From NCBI GenBank assembly GCA_937873515.1, contig CALMYB010000006.1:124001-188000 (forward strand): 64,000 nt of DNA, read 5' to 3'. How positions within the stretch are numbered: position 1 is the first letter of the stretch; each line of letters begins with the position of its first letter. Both the position numbers and the translations under genes were made by a program. The notes under the pieces are model-generated. The model saw only the letters and a list, made by a program, of their open reading frames with translations, made no database searches and was not told the origin of the DNA. Positions 60,242 through 64,000 of the stretch are shown here, one piece after another. Source of the DNA: an uncultured Acidobacteriota bacterium (GTDB taxonomy: Bacteria; Acidobacteriota; Blastocatellia; Pyrinomonadales; Pyrinomonadaceae).

Positions 60242-61993
60242 ATGCACCGAAATCTCTCGGCCTTCATTGAAACTCTTCGTCGCGAGAACGAGATCGTCGA
60301 AATTGCGGCGGAGGTCGATTCGTATCTTGAGATCGCGGAGATCCATCGACGGGTCATAGATGAAGGCGGAAAGGCATTGCTTTTCACGAACATCAAGGGT
60401 TCGAAGTTTCCGCTTGCGACGAATCTTTTCGGAACTGTCCGCCGCATCGAACTGACGTTCGGGCGGCGTCCGCTCGAGGTAGTAAAGCGCGCGGTCGAGG
60501 CGGCAGAGACTCTCGTTCCGCCCACACTTTCAAAGCTTTGGGGATTTCGCGATCTTGGTCTCGCGGGGCTCAAGCTTGGCACGAAGTCAGTGAACAGCGG
60601 TGCCGTCACTGAGAACAGACAACATCCAACAGATCTCAACGCGATCCCGTTGCTGCAGCTGTGGCCTGAAGACGGCGGACATTTCTTCACGCTTCCGCTC
60701 GTTTACACCGAAAGCCCGACGACGGGCAAACCGAATCTCGGCATCTACAGGATGCAGCGTTATGACGCAACGACGACCGGTATGCATTGGCAGATCGGCA
60801 AGGGCGGCGGATTTCATTACTACGAGGCGGAGCAACGCGGCGAGTCGCTGCCTGTAACAGTCTTCAACGGCGGGCCGCCCGCACTAATTCTTTCGGCGAT
60901 CGCTCCGCTTCCCGAAGGCATATCGGAGCTGATGCTCGCATCGCTCCTTGTCGGCGAAAAGATCGCAACTGTGAAGGATCCGCTCAGTAACGCTCATCGC
61001 AAACTGATCGCCGAGGCAGACTTTGCGATCATCGGGCACGTGCCGCCGCGAGAGCGACGCCCGGAAGGACCTTTCGGCGACCACTACGGATATTATTCGC
61101 TGACGCACGACTATCCGGTCTTTCACGCGGATGCGGTCTTTCATCGTAAAGACGCGATCGCCACCGCGACGGTGGTCGGTAAGCCGAGACAGGAAGACTT
61201 CTTCATCGGCGATTATCTGCAGGACCTTCTGTCGCCGCTCTTTCCGCTCGTGATGCCAGCTGTGAATGATCTTTGGAGCTACGGCGAGACGGGATTCCAT
61301 TCTCTTGCGGCCGCGGTCGTAAAGGACAGATACTCACGCGAGGCACTCTCGGCCGGATTCCGGATTCTAGGCGAAGGGCAGCTGACGCTCACGAAGTTCC
61401 TGCTGTTGACCGACACACTTCGGGATCTGCGAGATTTCAAGAGTTTGTTCGAACACATCCTCGAACGCGTAGATTGGCATAGCGACCTTCACATCTTTTC
61501 GCAGACGGCGTTCGACACGCTCGATTACGCGAGCGGGAAAATCAACCACGGCAGCAAAGCGATCCTGATGGGATTGGGCGTAAAGAAGCGCGATCTGCCC
61601 GCCGAGTTTCGCGGCGAGCTGCCTGCAAACATCCGTGCCGCCGAGCCTTTCTGCCGCGGATGTCTCGTCGTCGAAGGCGAGAGCTTCGAGAATGATGTGG
61701 ATCTGGCAAAGAAGGTCGCTGTCGATCCGCGGTTCGCCGAATGGCAGATGATCGTTCTCCACGACCGGATAGAGTACGCGAGGTCGGCCGAGAAATTCCT
61801 TTGGGCGACGTGGACGCGATTTGATCCTGCAAGGGACATCTATTCGGCGGACACACGCCTAGAGAACAACCACATCTCGTATTCCGCGCCGTGCGTGATC
61901 GACGCCCGTATGAAGCCGTGGTATCCGAAAGAGGTTGAGCCGCATCCCGACACGGTGAAGCTGGTTGACGCGCGTTGGAGCGAGTATTTCTGA
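60242..61993 (+). CDS. UbiD-family decarboxylase
   Basis: This is a 583-residue prenylated-FMN-type decarboxylase. Motifs typical of the family, particularly the menaquinone-associated group, include RRPEGPFGDHYGYYS, the N-terminal RRENEIVEIAAEVD and the C-terminal YPKEVEPHPDTVKLVD. The start at 60242 (MHRNLSAFI) is chosen; an earlier in-frame start overlaps hbd. No UbiX partner is in the window. Quinone biosynthesis (menaquinone) is the most likely role. Confidence 0.88.
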   Translation: MHRNLSAFIETLRRENEIVEIAAEVDSYLEIAEIHRRVIDEGGKALLFTNIKGSKFPLATNLFGTVRRIELTFGRRPLEVVKRAVEAAETLVPPTLSKLWGFRDLGLAGLKLGTKSVNSGAVTENRQHPTDLNAIPLLQLWPEDGGHFFTLPLVYTESPTTGKPNLGIYRMQRYDATTTGMHWQIGKGGGFHYYEAEQRGESLPVTVFNGGPPALILSAIAPLPEGISELMLASLLVGEKIATVKDPLSNAHRKLIAEADFAIIGHVPPRERRPEGPFGDHYGYYSLTHDYPVFHADAVFHRKDAIATATVVGKPRQEDFFIGDYLQDLLSPLFPLVMPAVNDLWSYGETGFHSLAAAVVKDRYSREALSAGFRILGEGQLTLTKFLLLTDTLRDLRDFKSLFEHILERVDWHSDLHIFSQTAFDTLDYASGKINHGSKAILMGLGVKKRDLPAEFRGELPANIRAAEPFCRGCLVVEGESFENDVDLAKKVAVDPRFAEWQMIVLHDRIEYARSAEKFLWATWTRFDPARDIYSADTRLENNHISYSAPCVIDARMKPWYPKEVEPHPDTVKLVDARWSEYF

Positions 61994-62076
61994 ACTGATT
62001 TGCGATGGAGGCGGAAACCCAAGCGGTAGCGCGGATGTGATTTTCGTTCGGTGCCTTAACACACTCCCTACCGGTC

Positions 62077-62997
62077 GTGTTTCCGCCAATCGCCCCTAAC
62101 TACATCTTGAAACTATCCCCTAAAAATCTCATCTTGTTGGCAGCATTCCTTGTGGTGTCGGCAGCGTTGTGCGTCGCGTATGGATATTTTGTCGAACCGC
62201 ATCGGCTCGTGATCACGACGCAAACGATTGCGCCTAAAGGCTGGCCGAAAGCTCTCGACGGTTACAAGATCGTGGCCATCGGCGACATTCACGCAGGCTC
62301 GAACGGTGTCGATGACGCGAAGCTGCGACGCATTGTCGCAGAAACCAATGCACTGAAGCCGAACCTGATCGTTCTTTTGGGTGACTACGTTTCGGAGAAG
62401 AATGAAACGGAACTACGGATGCCGATCTCTGAGATCGCGGATGGACTGGCGGGTTTTTCGGCCCCGGATGGTGTGCTCGCCGTGCTAGGCAATCACGATG
62501 GTTTCACCTGTCCGAGCTGCATCAAGAAGGAATTTCCGCGTGTCGGGATAACTGTCTTGGATAATACGGTCGTTCCCGTCACGACCGCGAACGGCGCGCG
62601 ATTTCGCGTTATCGGTTTGCCGGATCATATGCAGCTGACCTATTGGAAGGTCTTTTCCGATAACGCGAAACGGGCGCTCGCACCGACAGAAGGTCAAGGC
62701 CCTGTGATCGCACTCGAACACAGCCCCGATATTCTTGAGGTGATCACAGGCGATTACCTTATCTCAAAGGATCTCTCGCTGATCCTCGCGGGACATACGC
62801 ACGGCGGGCAGGTGCGTTTCCCGATCCTCGGGGCACCGATCGTTTCGTCGAGCTACGGTCAGAAGTACACGCGAGGGCTGATCAAGCAGAATGGCGTGCA
62901 AATGTTCGTGACCTCGGGCATCGGTGAGAGCATTCTGGCGTTTAGATTTGGTGTTCCGCCGGAGATCGCCGAACTCACGCTGACCGCGGACAGGTAG
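62077..62997 (+). CDS. Membrane-anchored metallophosphoesterase
   Basis: This 306-residue calcineurin-like phosphoesterase has an N-terminal membrane anchor (~15-34, LILLAAFLVVSAALCVAYGY). Metal-binding motifs are GDIHAG, LLGDYVS, LGNHDG and LAGHTHGGQ; all five blocks are present. This is the YkuE/LpxH-like group with an N-terminal helix. The start is GTG 62077. Substrate could be a phospholipid or nucleotide; not determinable. Confidence 0.88.
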   Translation: MFPPIAPNYILKLSPKNLILLAAFLVVSAALCVAYGYFVEPHRLVITTQTIAPKGWPKALDGYKIVAIGDIHAGSNGVDDAKLRRIVAETNALKPNLIVLLGDYVSEKNETELRMPISEIADGLAGFSAPDGVLAVLGNHDGFTCPSCIKKEFPRVGITVLDNTVVPVTTANGARFRVIGLPDHMQLTYWKVFSDNAKRALAPTEGQGPVIALEHSPDILEVITGDYLISKDLSLILAGHTHGGQVRFPILGAPIVSSSYGQKYTRGLIKQNGVQMFVTSGIGESILAFRFGVPPEIAELTLTADR

Positions 62998-63103
62998 CGT
63001 AATCAGAGCCAGCAAAAGAAATTGCATTTCGGAATTAGCTTGTGAGTCAAAGATTTCCTACTATTTGTTCGATTCTACTACTACAAAAAACTGGAGGACC
63101 TTT

Positions 63104-63874
63104 GTGAACAAACTGAAGAACTTTTTACTTTTTTCAACGGTGATACTTATCACCTTTGCCCTTGCGGCATGTGGCACTCTAGGATCGAAAACTGCGGATA
63201 ACGCAACGCCGAAACCTGCTCCCGAGAATAGGAACAGCGCACCGACGGCGCCGGACGGAGCGGCCAAAGACATCAAAACATCGATCGGAGGCAACTATTC
63301 GGTCACAGGCTCAAACGTCGATGGCCAAGGCCGATACGAGGGCACTCTAACGATCACACCGCGCGATGAGGTTTATCAATTCTCTTGGCTAAGCGGCGGC
63401 AAGAGTTCAGATGGCGTCGGCGTCATGACGGGCAATAAGGTTGCGGTCGCCTTTACGGAAGGGACGAACGGCACGGGCTGCGGAGTTGTGCTCTATAGGA
63501 TCTTGTCGAATGGCGATCTGGATGGAAAGGCCGGTTATTGGGGCGTGAACGAGTCCGAAGGCGAAACGGCAAGGCGCACAAAAGGAACCAACCTTGAAGG
63601 AGAATATGCCATTTCGGGGAAAAATACCGACGGCCAATCCTACAATGGAACGTTGAAGGTCGCGAAAGACGGCGATGGATACAAGTTCGAATGGAACACG
63701 GGTTCTGTCCTTAAGGGCTTCGGCATTCACCAGGGCGATACCGTGAGCGTAGGTATCGGCGGACCGCAATGTTCTTTCGTCTCTTATGAGGTCAAGGCTG
63801 ACGGCACGCTTGAAGGAAAATGGGGCGGCCAAACGTCAAAAAGCTTCGGCACAGAGGTCGCAAAGAAGAAGTAA
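63104..63874 (+). CDS. Putative lipoprotein with duplicated beta-rich domain
   Basis: This 256-residue protein has a lipoprotein signal with lipobox LAAC (ITFALAACGTL). The mature part has a low-complexity linker and two homologous ~85-residue beta domains: GGNYSVTGSNVDGQGRYEGT and EGEYAISGKNTDGQSYNGTL, each followed by a YQFSW or YKFEW strand. The GTG at 63104 has GGAGG six bases upstream, a strong choice over the upstream in-frame start at 63065. Function is unknown; probably surface or periplasmic. Confidence 0.85.
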   Translation: MNKLKNFLLFSTVILITFALAACGTLGSKTADNATPKPAPENRNSAPTAPDGAAKDIKTSIGGNYSVTGSNVDGQGRYEGTLTITPRDEVYQFSWLSGGKSSDGVGVMTGNKVAVAFTEGTNGTGCGVVLYRILSNGDLDGKAGYWGVNESEGETARRTKGTNLEGEYAISGKNTDGQSYNGTLKVAKDGDGYKFEWNTGSVLKGFGIHQGDTVSVGIGGPQCSFVSYEVKADGTLEGKWGGQTSKSFGTEVAKKK

Positions 63875-63883
63875 GCAAATAGA

Positions 63884-63923
63884 TGAGGCTCGATCTCATC
63901 GGGAGATCGAGCCTCACGGTTTT
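63884..63923 (+). terminator. Intrinsic terminator after the lipoprotein gene
   Basis: TGAGGCTCGATCTC (63884-63897) and its complement (63903-63916) form a perfect 14-bp stem with a five-base loop, followed by CGG and TTTT. It lies ten bases after the stop codon at 63874. Confidence 0.88.
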
Positions 63924-64000
63924 GCCTCTTAGCAATAGCTGCCAAACTCATCTTAACATTCCGCGGACGTGTTTTAGATCACCGTCGTTGGCTGCGGGCG
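63924..64000. other. Unassigned right edge of the window
   Basis: The last 77 bases show no recognisable gene, RNA or repeat. They may be the start of the next transcription unit. Confidence 0.4.

Overview
This 64 kb window is densely packed bacterial chromosome of moderate-to-high GC. It most likely comes from an acidobacterium, perhaps a Blastocatellia/Pyrinomonadales-type lineage; that placement is inference. Support comes from a secreted VWFA protein of the kind described as an acidobacterial VWFA family, gram-negative envelope genes (LptC/LptA-like, LptB, TolC-like, MlaEFD), several secreted M28, S9 and S41 peptidases, a carbamoyltransferase of the acylornithine type, and a short archaeal/eukaryote-type ProRS. 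No phage, integrase, IS transposase or CRISPR array was seen. The repeats present are small palindromic or tandem elements.

Layout: 1-1951 is modABC (modA lacks its 5' end at the window edge). 1948-5514 holds divergent secreted M28 and S9 peptidases. 5731-9354 is an HD-GYP c-di-GMP phosphodiesterase plus a GYF/B-box-like membrane protein. 9433-12374 is ftsY-ribD-rsmA. 12371-15370 holds an unknown protein, a palindromic MITE-like element, a 21-bp tandem array and RNase J. 15407-22255 is SDR-uppP-recJ-lptCA-lptB. 22399-28609 is rpoN-hpf-hprK-rapZ-EIIA-HPr-arginase-ddl, an acidobacterial version of the classic lpt-rpoN-hpf-pts-rapZ neighbourhood. 28614-33475 (minus) holds VWFA and two secreted unknowns, a WaaE-like glycosyltransferase and a TolC-family protein. 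33669-41868 is gapA-S41 peptidase-pgk-kefB-like-tpiA-secG-tRNA-Leu. 41907-47455 (minus) is an argR-P-loop-argC-argD-argF'-argB operon behind ARG-box-like sites. 47541-50363 (minus) is mlaEFD. 50521-52401 (minus) is an ECF sigma/anti-sigma/Spy-like cassette. 52544-54653 (minus) is proS plus a PD-(D/E)XK nuclease-like gene. 54787-64000 holds proline dehydrogenase, small unknowns, a repeat-rich 700-bp gap, thiolase, 3-hydroxyacyl-CoA dehydrogenase, UbiD, a metallophosphoesterase and a duplicated-domain lipoprotein.

The themes are envelope biogenesis (Lpt, Mla, UppP, Ddl, SecG, FtsY), central carbon metabolism (Gap, Pgk, Tpi), nitrogen and phosphotransfer regulation (sigma-54 with an HprK/HPr/EIIA/RapZ set and no sugar permease in view), arginine synthesis, and acyl-CoA metabolism. 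The most unusual observations are: a perfect 48-bp hairpin-forming sequence shared, inverted, by the 3' end of rsmA and the rnj-SDR spacer; a 10-unit 21-bp array in front of RNase J; MITE-like palindromes at two loci; a RapZ whose P-loop lysine is methionine; a RibD whose first zinc cysteine is histidine; an acylornithine carbamoyltransferase with Thr at the reported acyl-specificity position; an uncharacterised P-loop protein inside the arg operon; and a very large LptC/LptA-like protein.
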